Source: Tetracladium setigerum (taxonomy: Eukaryota > Ascomycota > Leotiomycetes > Helotiales). Taken from it: DNA of 64,000 nucleotides. Below, piece after piece: positions 1-10,681 of this stretch (position 1 is its first letter; every line of letters begins with the position of its first letter). The notes below the pieces were generated by a model, which searched no databases, was not told where the DNA came from, and saw nothing but the letters and a program-made list of their open reading frames with translations. The stretch is taken from NCBI GenBank assembly GCA_031472005.1, contig PZJY01000005.1:1054001-1118000 (forward strand). Reading direction: 5' to 3'. The position numbers and the translations under genes were made by a program.

Positions 1-556
1 TAGTTAAGTGAGCATTAAGGGAGCTTGAACGACCTCCTTTTGGGACCTAAAATGGCCGCTCTGCGTGCTCAGGCTAAATCTGCCGTGTGCTCAGGTTGCC
101 CAGGCCGAGCTCAGGAATGCTCACCCTCGGCTCAGGTCAAAGCAGCAGCTTCTCACGCCCCAACACTAAAACAGAACCAGCGAAAAAAAAAGTTGAGTCT
201 GACTTATGTGGTAAAGGAAAAAATGTGGTTTCGACTTGGTCATTGCAAGTGGAGGCATCAAAGATATGGATATTTTGCCGAAGTCCACGTCTATGTGATA
301 GCGACGATAGAAAATAGTTCTGCTGGGAGAGTTGTTACCAATAATTGTTTCGTATCTACCTTGTTGAGAAAATGAAGTAACTCTAAACATGATCTAACTT
401 GTACGCTGCTACTTAATTTAAGAAACGCTCGAGTTGGTTAAACATGTTCTATATACAGTTTACAAAAGAAAACAATGTCTCATCATACAAATGCGCTCCA
501 TCTGAGAACTTTCCCCTCAAACTTGCCCACCAATGTAGTATTACTCGCCACGCATA
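1..556. other. Left-edge intergenic sequence
   Basis: No gene is supported here. The longest open frame on the plus strand (25-375) starts inside a G/C-rich stretch with repeated CTCAGG-like words, resembles no family I know and has no intron or context support. The last 100-200 bases are probably the 3' UTR and terminator of the FAD oxidase gene, which ends on the minus strand at 557. Confidence 0.5.
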
Positions 557-2207
557 CTACAATGCTGCAGCATCCACCTTGAAGCCCCCCTTCATCAAAT
601 CTGTATAAACCCTGAACGGATCATACTTTGCGCGAATGCTCTTCAATCTTCTCAAGTTCTCCTTTGGATAACTCTCAAACACCTTCTGCTTCTCGTCCGC
701 ATCATTCAAATAAATGTACTTGCTCAACAAATCTTTCTCGGTCAGCTTTTGCACAATTTGTGCATTTGCCTCGTCTAAAACGGCATTGATATGCTCGGTA
801 TCCTCGGCATTTCCCCAAGTGAGAGCTTCTTCAATCCAGAAAACAGGTTCGTTGGCGAGACCTTGGGGCATGCCAATCCCCGCATTGGCAGCCTCGGTGA
901 ATGAAGTCGTAATAGCGAGGAAAGCCAAACCGGTGAAGAAGTCATCAAGGTGGGACAATTGAGCCATGGCCTCAAAGTAAATATCGTGCACGATTTCCAT
1001 AGCCTCCTTCGAAGCCTTTGTGCTGGTGACATGGAACTTTTGCTGTAGACCGTATGACTCTCCACCAGGTTTGAAGGCAGGGCCAACAGCCTGAGAGAAT
1101 CGTGCAAGACCGACGGGTTGCAAAGTCGTTGAGTTGCCAGCGGGGAGTTTACCGCCTTGGAAATCGGAGAAGATGGCGGGGGTGGAGAGGTTGCCATTGT
1201 AGAACATGAGGTTGTCGTAGATTGGCTCTGAAGCGCCGTGGCCAAGGCGAGCGACGGGAATGATTGCTGCTTTGACGTCTTTGGATCCAGAGAGGCAGTT
1301 ATTGAGGATACTGTCCATCCAGAGGGATTTGGTCTCTGCGCCGCCACCGTAGTGCGCATCTGCTAGCATTTGAGTTGGTGAATCGAAAGTTCGGAGATCG
1401 AAGCGAGTGACGATTGCGAAGGAGTTTCCACCACCGAGGAGAGCCCAGTAGAGATCTGAGTATCGGTTTGTGGCAGTTGCAGTTACGATTTGGCCACTTG
1501 CTAGGACGCACTGATTGTGGCTTTTATTAGATATTTTTCTAAAGAAGGGAGAGGGAAGTAACATACCTCGATTGCACGAATGTTGCCATTGCCCGCAGCG
1601 AAACCATATTCATTACTGAAGAAGCTGATTCCACCTCCGAGTAACAATCCAGGAATACCAACGGGACTGTAACGACCACCAACGATCATCTTTCCGGTTC
1701 CAGTGGAGGCAAGATAGATGTAAGCATCGCCCCATCGGGGACCTGGTCCTACGGAGAGGGTTTGAAGATCCGCAGAGAGTTTCATGGTGGTGAGTTTGGT
1801 TGAAGATATCAAAACGCCGGTCGAACCAATGTTAGCGGCTGTGGGAATGAACATGTGTCCGCCTCCTCTCATTGCAAATGGAGTTTTTGTTAACGAGAGA
1901 AGTTGAACTGTGCGGGATACTTCTGCGGCATTATTGGGTGTAATGATGCAAGCTGGTGATAGCCATGCACCTTTGTTCCAAGATACTTAAAGGAGAATTA
2001 GAAGTGTTCTTTGCAAGTGTTAAGGGGAGTGAATGTGTAGATACCTTCATTCTCAGCCGTATAGCCAGCATCTGTAGGGACGTATGTAATGTTTGGATAC
2101 TGAGCTTTGAGCAGTTTGCAAGTAGTCGAGATGGACCGGCGTTCAACTGTGGCGCCCAGAACTGTGGTCAAGAGTCCAGTGGCAACGACAAAAGTAGAGA
2201 AATACAT
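557..2207 (-). CDS. Secreted BBE-type FAD-linked oxidase
   Basis: Three exons, 2207-2045, 1985-1567 and 1510-557, give 511 residues; both introns (59 and 56 nt) are GT-AG and the length is a multiple of three. Residues 1-18 form a signal peptide, so the product is probably secreted or vacuolar. A PCMH-type FAD-binding domain follows, with the flavin-anchoring histidine in FAMRGGGH (about residue 98) and the glycine-rich GGRYSPVGIPGLLLGGG segment. The C-terminus carries the berberine-bridge tail (RRLKSIRAKYDPFRVY). The family oxidises alcohols, sugars or natural-product intermediates with oxygen. The usual second flavin-linking cysteine is replaced in GFAAGNGNIRAIE, so I infer single covalent attachment. 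A divergent MFS, a P450 and a hydrolase lie nearby. Substrate unknown. Confidence 0.9.
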
Positions 2208-3362
2208 CTTGAAAGGCAGGAAATGTAATTGAAATCCAGATGAGATGGGGATTAGAAGTTGTTCACTCGAGCACTATCTTTCTCTTTATATAAACAAAAA
2301 TCAGCATAGTATACATAACACCAGGGGCAATAGATTGGGAATTCCTCATCATCATCTACGTAACAAGCAACACAGCCAATCTCCAAGTCTCGCTTTTCGT
2401 ACAATTATACTGATATTCTATCAATAGCCTCGGTCTTAAGGCTAAGAATGCGGGGCCACTTAATGTCAGGACCAGAAGACAAGGGCAACCCCAGATGCCG
2501 GCACTTCAGTGGCACTTAAGCTTCTGCCAGAATGAGAAACCGTATTCATCGGAGATGATATCATGATAGGGACGAACATAAATCCTAAGTGCTGTAGATA
2601 GTATGATATCAACAAAAGCAGTTAGTACTCGGTAGCTAATACATGTAACAAACACGCTTCCTTGATCAAAATCGACAAGTGAACGACAGCCTGACAGGTT
2701 GGATCTGCCTTGAATTCGACACCAGCGTTCTTTCAAGATCTGCTGGAAAGACGAAAATCATCGGATAAGGCAAGGATTGCTCTTGAATTATGCATCGTAA
2801 CGTATGTGGTGGCATGGATAGTTGTGTCAACATGGGATGGCAGATACAATATGTTACCCGACAGCCTGACAAGGAAGGTTTTATTTTGTTGATCTTGTTG
2901 ACATGAACAAAGCAAATCTTGGGAATCCTTAGCGAGGCTTAAAGCGGATGATCGACCGTATCTCGTTCATAGTATCTCGTTCTTCGTTCCTCGTTCGGAG
3001 CTTCAACGACAATCAAGGACGATTGGTTCGCTAAATTAATTCTGTGATGCCAAGGGTTTTGAGTGTCGTTCCTCGTTCGTCTGAACGACGTTCCTCACAT
3101 CCTCATGGAAATTTTATGCAATTTCGTTGCTAGATTTAAGCTGTCAATAATGCATTTCAGAATGCTCATCTTGGAGCGGAGGCCTTAGCAACAGTAGTTG
3201 TGAACCAGCAAGCTGGAGAAATGGCGGTAATCCCAAGAGCAGAAGATGGATTTGTGTTCCTCTATTTTAATCTAAGATACATCCCTGACATAGTTCGCTG
3301 GTAACTTTTGAAACAAAGCAAAACACGTATAGCAAAATATTTATATACATAAAAGATCCTCA
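2208..3362. other. Intergenic: oxidase promoter and MFS 3' region
   Basis: This gap holds the upstream region of the FAD oxidase and the 3' end of the MFS gene. Both genes are on the minus strand. No open frame here resembles a protein family. It contains repeated CGTTC-rich words around 2960-3100, including an exact 14-base direct repeat at 2984-2997 and 3066-3079. Confidence 0.5.
2284..2293 (-). promoter_or_regulatory. TATA box of the FAD oxidase gene
   Basis: On the minus strand a TTTATATAAA element lies about 80 bases upstream of the oxidase start codon, a normal distance for a fungal core promoter. No binding data; the call rests on sequence and spacing. Confidence 0.4.
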
Positions 3363-5065
3363 TTATAAAATTACTCGAGTCCTCGACCTCAATTTCTCAC
3401 CAAACATGGCAAAAAGAACAGGAATTGGCGCCAATCCAAGGGCAATAAATGCAAGCAGAGAATTTCCCCATCCAAATCCCAACGCATCGTAGAGATCTAG
3501 TCCTAGAAGTGGCATTAAAGCCCCAAGAAGTGATCGTAGTACCGCGTTGGCGGCAGTGACACTAGCAGCATGTACTGGGAAAGCGTCAACCAGATAAGTT
3601 GACACAGCCATGGTAATCGCAATCATTCCAAAACCCAAGAACGCGGTTCCAATTTGAGGAAGAATCCAATGGACCTTGTATTGTACGGACCATCCATAGA
3701 TAAACAGTCCGATGGGAAGACCAAGCACTGCAGGAACGGTGATGGCAAATGGCAGACGATCTTCGGGTTTGATGGTTAATCCTGCCGCCATCTTCTTCTT
3801 AATGAGAAAGTCGCTAAGTCCTCCAACAAAGAACAGACCCATGAGTGTGCCGATTCCACTCCCGAGGAACGATAGACCGGCAGAGGAAGTGCTGAAATTG
3901 TAAACATCCTGGAATACAAAAGTGAATGTTGTAAAAAGAATGTACAGGAGTCCGTACATAACAGCGATGTAGATGCACATTGCGGTGACAATCGGCGAGA
4001 ATATGAAGAGCTTCCAAGGTCGGACGAGGTTCTGAATAATGAATTGTCTTGGCGCAAGCTCTGAGGCGAGGCGAGAGCGATAAGCTGAGTTTCCAGTTTC
4101 TTTGCGAAGTTTGGCTGCTTTGCGTTCAAGTAGAACAGGTGCGTATGTCTCTTCTAAGATGAAGAAAGCGGCAACAGTAACAATACCAGCCTATGATGAT
4201 GTTAGCTTGATATGATTGCCCGAGATGAGAAACTCTTACTGCTATCGTGATCAACCAAAAGCTCCATCGCCAGCCCGCAGCTTGTATCAAGAAACCTCCC
4301 GTCACAGGTCCAACGATCGGACCAAGGATGGGGCCCAATGCCCACATAGCCATTGCTCCTCCTCGCTTCTCTGTTGGCATCAAGTCTGCTACGGTACCAC
4401 TTCCGCAGGTAACTGTAGCCACACCTGCGAATCCTGCCAGGAATCTAAAAGCCAACAGCATGTCCATATTCTGCGCGAGCGCACATCCGATGGTGAAGAG
4501 AACAAAAAATACATTGCAGACATTGTACACAATCACTCGACCATAGAGTTCGCTCAATGGCGCGAGGATGAGAGGGCCGAATGCAAAACCGAGAACAAAT
4601 ATAGAGACGACGAATGTCGCTGTGATGTTGGATGTAGAGTTGAACTCGGACATGACGCGGGGGATTCCAGGTGCGAACATCGAGGAAGCGAGGGGACTAG
4701 CGTTTTGTTAGCTAACTAGTAACTAGGGAAAAGATGCATACTACTTACGTTAGAAAAGTAATGCAAGACATAATGCCTATATTGGACCATTTCTTCTTGT
4801 CCGTCCAGTTCATTGGGTTCTCCAAATCTTGCTCGGCTGGTTCATTCCACCACACATCGAACTCTGAAGGTTTCTCCACAGCCTTGCCACCATCTCCAAC
4901 AGGAGGGACAGCATTCTCTTCCAAGTCGACTTGTTCAGATGCGTTTTCTGTGGTTGATAGACTTTCCAGTCCCTTCTCTCTGTTGTCCATCTCTATTGTG
5001 TCGGCGTGCTTTTCCTCTTCGGGCTTGACTAGGGAAGACATTGAGCCGATTTTCTCGTAGACCAT
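3363..5065 (-). CDS. MFS multidrug/metabolite exporter (DHA1 type)
   Basis: Three exons, 5065-4749, 4696-4240 and 4190-3363, encode 533 residues. The N-terminal roughly 90 residues are hydrophilic and acidic and end in ENPMNWTDKKKW, the usual cytosolic lead-in to the first membrane helix in fungal 12-helix drug:H+ antiporters. The next helices carry LSELYGR (the GxLaDrxGrr position), LAFRFLAGFAG and the GPIVGPVTGGF antiporter motif, followed by WRWSFW. The C-terminal half is again hydrophobic, with a central loop of charged residues. These features place it in the plasma-membrane DHA1 group, whose members export drugs, polyamines or fungal metabolites. Its position between an oxidase and a P450 fits export of, or resistance to, a small molecule. 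Substrate cannot be read from the sequence. Confidence 0.9.
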
Positions 5066-6125
5066 AGTGAATTGAGGGCGCTAAGAGAAAACGAAGAGCA
5101 GACAACTACGTGTCGTACGCGTGTTGAAATGAAAGACTAGAATGAATAAATAGAAAACAAACTAAAGAAAAAGAAGTCCCCGTAAGGTGTTCTTGTAGGG
5201 TTATTACCGCCGAGCGTTCTTCGCCCTCGGTAATTCAGCTCCCGCAAGCTGTGAATAAATATCAAAAGAAGGAGGCGCTGTGGTGTTGAAGATGCACAAC
5301 TCATCTGACGGAGGGGAACTAGCCCGCCCTCGCAACGGCGAGTACGAGACTTCTCGTATATCTCATCGCTCCTCGCTCCTCGTCTTTTAGCCAAGAGTGT
5401 AAAGGGATCCATTATTCGTTGAGTTCCTGGGAAATAAAATGAGCCACATGCGGGGGGGATGTTGGGGGTTTTATGCTCGGCGATTCCATGTTCCAGTCTT
5501 AGAATGCCAAGACATATGCAGGCTTTATGCAAATTATGCATTGACCCCTTTCCTCGCTTCGCAAGTCACAACAACATCTCGGTTAAACCATATTCCACTG
5601 TTTCGACGGTGGCGCCAAACAGAGACCCTCATTTTCGTTCTACGAAACTCCGAAGCGAAAGACAATAAGCAGCCGCTTACTCGTGGGCTGAAGGGTACTC
5701 GTACGCAAGTAACAAATTTTGCGTCATCCTAGCATAAAGCCGCAACGCCTTCCCGGTCGATCAGGCTTGTCTCCGCCGCCAAAAGGTAAAGTTCATGAAG
5801 AGCCGCCTATCTCGTTACCTAGATGTCATTAACTAGGAAGGTGCTGCGTGTTTTCAACATGATGTACGTCTACATGGATGGTCGATGGGATGGTGTCGGA
5901 CGCAGATCTGCACTCACTCTGTCTCTTCTGTTCTCGTTGTGTTGTAGGAACTGCCGATGGTACAGGCATATGCCGGCATGAATCAGGAATTATTGTAGTA
6001 CTCTTAAGCCCCAGGTCTTATCTATAGCTTCTCGTTCCTTCTTATACGTGAGATATCCCCTCTGAGTCGGTATAACCAAGTGAAGTGAGCAAACCCCGCC
6101 ATTTCCACCCCTTCTACATCGAACG
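5066..6125. other. Divergent promoter region, MFS / P450
   Basis: The MFS gene is transcribed leftward and the P450 rightward from this roughly 1.06 kb region, so shared control is possible. Pyrimidine-rich sequence just before 6126 looks like the P450 leader. Open frames at 5137-5541 and 5439-5732 have no family features or intron support, and I do not count them as genes. Confidence 0.5.
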
Positions 6126-8006
6126 ATGCCATCCATTCTTTCCAAAATTCCCCATCCCGTGGAACTTGCACTGGGCTCTGCGGTACTCGTAAGTTATCTC
6201 TGTCTCTAAATCTATCTCACGTCTCGTTCCCATCAATTAACGATGCCAAAAGTACATCATCTACCAAGTTCTCCTCGTTATTTACAATTTGTACTTCCAC
6301 CCCCTCGCAAAGTTTCCCGGCCCAGCTTCTCGAGCAGGAGTACATCTAGGAGACTACTGGCATCTACTTCAAGGTTCACATCCCAAAAGCGTCAAGGAGC
6401 TACATGATCAGTACGGCGATGTTGTGAGAATCAGACCAGATTCTCTGACGTTCAACACTTCCAGAGCATGGAAGGGTAAGTTACCCGAGATTATTCTAAA
6501 TTTCTCCTACTGATCTTTTTCTAGATATTTATGGTAGTCGTCCTGGAAAAGGGCAATTACAGAAGGACCAACGTTTCTATACAGTGGGCGGGGACAATCA
6601 AAACAATATCATTTGTATAAATCACACTTCTTAAGCAACAGCACGGCAATGGAGAACTTTTTTCACTAATATATTCAAAACAACAGTCTGTAATGATGCC
6701 GACCATTCGCGAATGCGCAAACTACTCTCGCATGCCTTCTCCGATAATGCTCTTCGCCAACAAGAAGACATTCTCAACAAATACTTCGATCTCCTCATTT
6801 CCGGTCTGAGTTCTCGCATCACCAAACCAGAAGATGGCTCGGCACCATCTGTCACCGCCGATCTGACCAAATGGTACAACTTCCTGACTTTCGATGTTAT
6901 CGGCGACCTCTGCTTTGGAGAATCCTTTGGAGCACTGGAATCGGGAGAATACCACCCGTGGATGGCCAATCTCTTTGGTGGCGTCAAATATGCTCGCTTC
7001 TTGAGTATCGCTGCTTTCTATGAACCATTGTTGACAATGATGAACGCGTTGATCAAGGCAATTCCTGCGGTTGCAAAAGCAAAGATTGAGCATGAAGAGT
7101 TTTGTCAAAACAAGACACAGACGCGACTAGATCTGAAGACTGAGAGAAAGGACTTCATGAGTTATGTGAGTGTCAAATGATGTTTCTTATTTCAATCTAG
7201 GTACCAATGTACTGATGGTTGAACAGATCCTTCGTCACAACGATGAACGTGGAATGTCGAACACAGAGATCAAGAATACATCCGGACTTTTAATCATTGC
7301 GGGATCCGAGACAACTGCAACGCTTCTCTCAGGAGTCACTTATTTCCTGCTCAGAAACCCGGATGCATACATCAAGGTTCAGAAAGAAGTCCGTGAAGCC
7401 TTCAGTGCACCGGAGGAAATGACTCTGGTCACCACAAGCAAACTTCCATATCTTCATGCGTGTCTTGAGGAGGCCCTGAGACTGTACCCACCTGTACCTC
7501 TTGCGCTGCCCAGAAGAACTGGAAAAGAAGGTGCTATCATCGATGGCGTGGTTGTTCCAGCAAATGTAAGTCTCCAAACAGTTTGCTGTCTTTGAATCAA
7601 AGCTGATGAACAATAGACCGCCGTCGCTGTCGCCCAATACGCAACTTATTATTCCAGCAAGAACTTCACGGATCCCGAGTCTTTCGTCCCAGAGAGGTGG
7701 TTGCCAGATGTGCCTGAGAAATATAAGAATGATAACCGCGATGCGATGAATCCCTTTTCGACCGGCCCCAGAAACTGTATTGGGAAGAAGTAAGTGACAT
7801 GAACGAGAAAAAGCATAGGTGTCTTGTAGCTAACAATTAAACCCAGCCTGGCATACAATGAAATGCGATCAGTCATGGCTCGTATGATTTGGCATTTCGA
7901 TATGGAGTTGGCAGACAAGGAAGTTGACTGGATGGATCAACCCGTTTATTTCATGTGGGAGAAGAATCCTTTGAATGTTAAGCTCACGCATCGTCAGATG
8001 GACTAG
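6126..8006 (+). CDS. Cytochrome P450 monooxygenase
   Basis: Seven exons, 6126-6188, 6253-6475, 6525-6614, 6687-7165, 7227-7565, 7617-7789 and 7847-8006, give 508 residues, the normal length. All introns are GT-AG. A short N-terminal membrane anchor is followed by the proline-rich FHPLAKFPGP hinge, so the enzyme is microsomal. The I-helix oxygen-binding motif AGSETT is near 310-315, the ExxR motif is in LEEALRLYPP, the PERW motif follows, and the haem loop is FSTGPRNCIG with the cysteine ligand near 452. The DIYGSRPGKGQ segment and NDADHSRMRKLLSHAF stretch are typical of fungal CYP65-like enzymes related to isotrichodermin C-15 hydroxylases; that subfamily call is an inference. The neighbouring oxidase, exporter and hydrolase suggest a specialised pathway. 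Confidence 0.93.
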
Positions 8007-8403
8007 TTATAAGTTCTACAATATTTCTTTCAAGTATGGTTTGCATTTCATTTAGCGTCAAGAGAATAGATACACGCAGTTATTTTTGATTCTTGATTTT
8101 CACAGGGCAGCTAGGATTTGAATAAATTTACATTTCCCGTATCATAACTCAAATGGTTGAATCGTAACAGGGAAGTCAAATAATTATAGTTTGGATGGAT
8201 TTAACAACGGAGATACCAACTATCATAGCGCCCCAAGGCCTCGGAGTTTGAGCCTATTCGGGCTAGCCGAGCTCCTATCCAACCCTCCAAGGTTCAGTAC
8301 ATCTACTCATCTCCCCCGCTTACTCGTACATCCCATGAACAAAACAAACAACCTTTCCATGACACTGTAACAAATTTTGCAAAATCAACCACATAAATTC
8401 AAG
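8007..8403. other. Intergenic: P450 3' end and hydrolase promoter
   Basis: No coding signal. The stretch includes the P450 terminator and the hydrolase promoter. A CGG-N5-CCG inverted repeat at 8259-8269 lies 134 bases before the hydrolase start. Confidence 0.5.
8259..8269. promoter_or_regulatory. Candidate Zn2Cys6 site, CGG-N5-CCG
   Basis: Inverted CGG half-sites separated by five bases are the classical target shape of fungal binuclear zinc-cluster activators. This one sits in the promoter of the dienelactone-hydrolase-like gene. Such a pattern is expected by chance many times in 64 kb, so only the position gives it weight. Confidence 0.2.
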
Positions 8404-9273
8404 ATGTCTTGTCCAGACTGTTTCAAAGGGACCGTTCATACCTACGCCTCCCCTACCGGCTCAATTACCACCCTGCATGGCCTCAACACCTACACTGCCG
8501 GCGCGGAATCCGACACCAATTCCTCAACTTCAACAATCATCTTCCTCACAGATGCATTTGGATTCAATCTTGTAAACAGCAAACTACTCGCCGACCGATA
8601 TGCCCACGAAACCGGTATCCGCGTGTTAGTTCCCGATGTTATTCCCGGTGGGGGTGTACCAGTATCGACCTTCGCGCTTATGGAGATTGTTACGAGCCCG
8701 GTGAAGTGGTGGGATGTGGCGGGGCAGTTCAGGAGAATTGTGGGCTTGGTGAAGATGCTATGGGTTGTGATTCCCTTTGCCAGGCGGACAAAGAACGTGT
8801 TTCCTTCGATTTTGGAGTGGACGAGAGAGGTAAAGAGCGAGTTACCTGTCGGAGGGAGATTGGGGTTGGCGGGGTTTTGCTGGGGTGGTATGCATGCCTT
8901 GAGGCTTTGTAAGGAGGCTACTTTGGAAATAGGAGAGGAGAGGTTGATTGATGCGTGTTTTGTTGCGCATCCTGCTGGATTGAAGGTAGATGAGTTTGCG
9001 GAGGCGGTAGGGAGGTTCGGAACTCCGTTCAGTATGGCGGTTGGTGATAGTGATTTTGTGTTGAAGAAGGAGACTGTGGGTGAGATTTCAAGAAAGATGA
9101 AGGAGACTCTTGGGGATGGAGATGGAGATGTGAAATATCAGATTGAGATGGATGCATACAAAGGTTGTGGTCATGGATTTGCAGTAAGAGCAGATGAAGA
9201 GAAAGTGATTGAGATCGAGGGTGCTGAGAAGGCTGCCGAGCAAGCTGTGAGATTCTTTAAGACTTTTTTGTAG
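8404..9273 (+). CDS. Dienelactone hydrolase family protein
   Basis: Intronless, 289 residues. I use the ATG at 8404, preceded by a good leader; the frame remains open a few codons further upstream but without an ATG. The protein is a cytosolic alpha/beta hydrolase of the dienelactone hydrolase (DLH) family. The nucleophile is the cysteine in GLAGFCWGG (about residue 159), the acid lies in AVGDSD (about 215), and the histidine in GCGHGFAVR (about 257), all in the order and spacing of that family. DLH proteins cleave dienelactones and related lactones or thioesters; fungal members are often found in aromatic breakdown and biosynthetic clusters. It follows the P450 on the same strand, so a product of P450 oxidation is a reasonable but unproved substrate. 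Confidence 0.9.
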   Translation: MSCPDCFKGTVHTYASPTGSITTLHGLNTYTAGAESDTNSSTSTIIFLTDAFGFNLVNSKLLADRYAHETGIRVLVPDVIPGGGVPVSTFALMEIVTSPVKWWDVAGQFRRIVGLVKMLWVVIPFARRTKNVFPSILEWTREVKSELPVGGRLGLAGFCWGGMHALRLCKEATLEIGEERLIDACFVAHPAGLKVDEFAEAVGRFGTPFSMAVGDSDFVLKKETVGEISRKMKETLGDGDGDVKYQIEMDAYKGCGHGFAVRADEEKVIEIEGAEKAAEQAVRFFKTFL

Positions 9274-9540
9274 TACGATATTCTGGTCATACATTCACTT
9301 CATCTTTCCTGTTTTCACTATGACTAGCAACTCACGTTAATTTTCACTTTTCATCTTTTCAAATTTGACTAGAAAATAACGTTGATTTATCAAGCGAGGT
9401 GCTTTAAAACGTTCACTCAGCAACTCTTCTGAATTTCCACGCAACCGCAACATCGCCGATGCGAAATCTCACGCCTCAATCCGCGACTCTCTCAAGACCT
9501 CATCTCTTTATTGTATTTGCCATCGAAGACACTCGCAACT

Positions 9541-10504
9541 ATGCAAGACTCTATGGTCATTGACGATGTCAGCGAGATGACAACCTACGGTTTGGGTTCT
9601 GGACAGCTTCACGACCTTCACTCAGGGGGCACGCAAGTTCTTGTCCATTATCTGTAAGATAATATCGAGCGTTTACCAAATATGTCGTCCATGGAGTGCT
9701 AAGATTGTCAGGAATAATGGTGTCTTTCGGAATACGGCCATGCAAAACAATCTCAACTTCTCCGAGCTGACTTTCGAACCAACCTTCACCCTCTTCCCGA
9801 AGCTCAAGCTAGACTTGCGTACCAGGATTTGGAAGGCATTTGATCCCGAACCACGAGTTATCTGCTTCTCCCGAACAACAAACACTGGTATCCTCCGCTA
9901 CACCATCGAGCTCGACTGCAAGGCCCCGGTTCCCGCTCTTCTTCACACCTGCCGCGAGTCCCGTGACGCTGTCATTGGTTCATACAAATTGATGATGAAG
10001 GACATAATGTGCTACATCGATCTCTCTCCTCGCTCCAAGGACATCATGTACTTCAGCGACTGGAGGACATACATGTTCTACATACAGTACTACCTTGTGA
10101 ACAATTGGGGAGCAAAGAAGGTTATCAAAAACAAGGCTACTTTGAAGGACGTGTCGAACGGTTTGAAACACTTGGTCATCGATGATATCTTTGGAAAGGG
10201 AAGAAAAGGACTCTCTCAATACACTTGGCTCAGGGGTATCGAGAGCATTGGACTTCCTGAAAAGTTCTCGAGGCGTTCTGACGGAAGGGCATGGCCAGAC
10301 GAGGACGTGACGGAGAGATGGAACAAGGGTTGGGCGATCTTGCGCCCTCAAGAACAACCAGACATTATGATTTTCACGAAAGAGGAGAGCGAGAAGTTGA
10401 AGTGTGGAGATGGCAAACAATGGTTGGAGAAGATTCAGGATGTAAAGACTGCTTACGATCAAAGGCACCTAGCTGCTCAGAGAATGAGAATGGACACTGC
10501 TTAG
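9541..10504 (+). CDS. 2EXR domain protein (copy 1)
   Basis: Two exons, 9541-9653 and 9712-10504, encode 301 residues; the 58-nt intron is GT-AG and restores frame exactly. The 2EXR-type core reads FTLFPKLKLDLRTRIW (about 63-78), followed by a beta-rich segment and the second signature LLHTCRESRDAV (about 115-126). The rest is charged and predicted soluble. 2EXR proteins are abundant in filamentous ascomycetes and have no settled function. Five further copies lie in this window. This copy has its intron ahead of the domain rather than within the LPxE motif, unlike copies 2-4. Confidence 0.85.
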
Positions 10505-10681
10505 ATTGATGAGGCTCAAGATAATCACAAGGAAAGCTAGTCGCACAGATGGGATAGTTCATTAATTGAGTTACACAGAAACGCTAGCTCAACAAGGATA
10601 ATTAAATCTCAACAATTCTCCCTGGCAATTGCTTTTTTTCCCCTCTCGCCGTCAAAATAACAGACATCATAATAGAATTCG

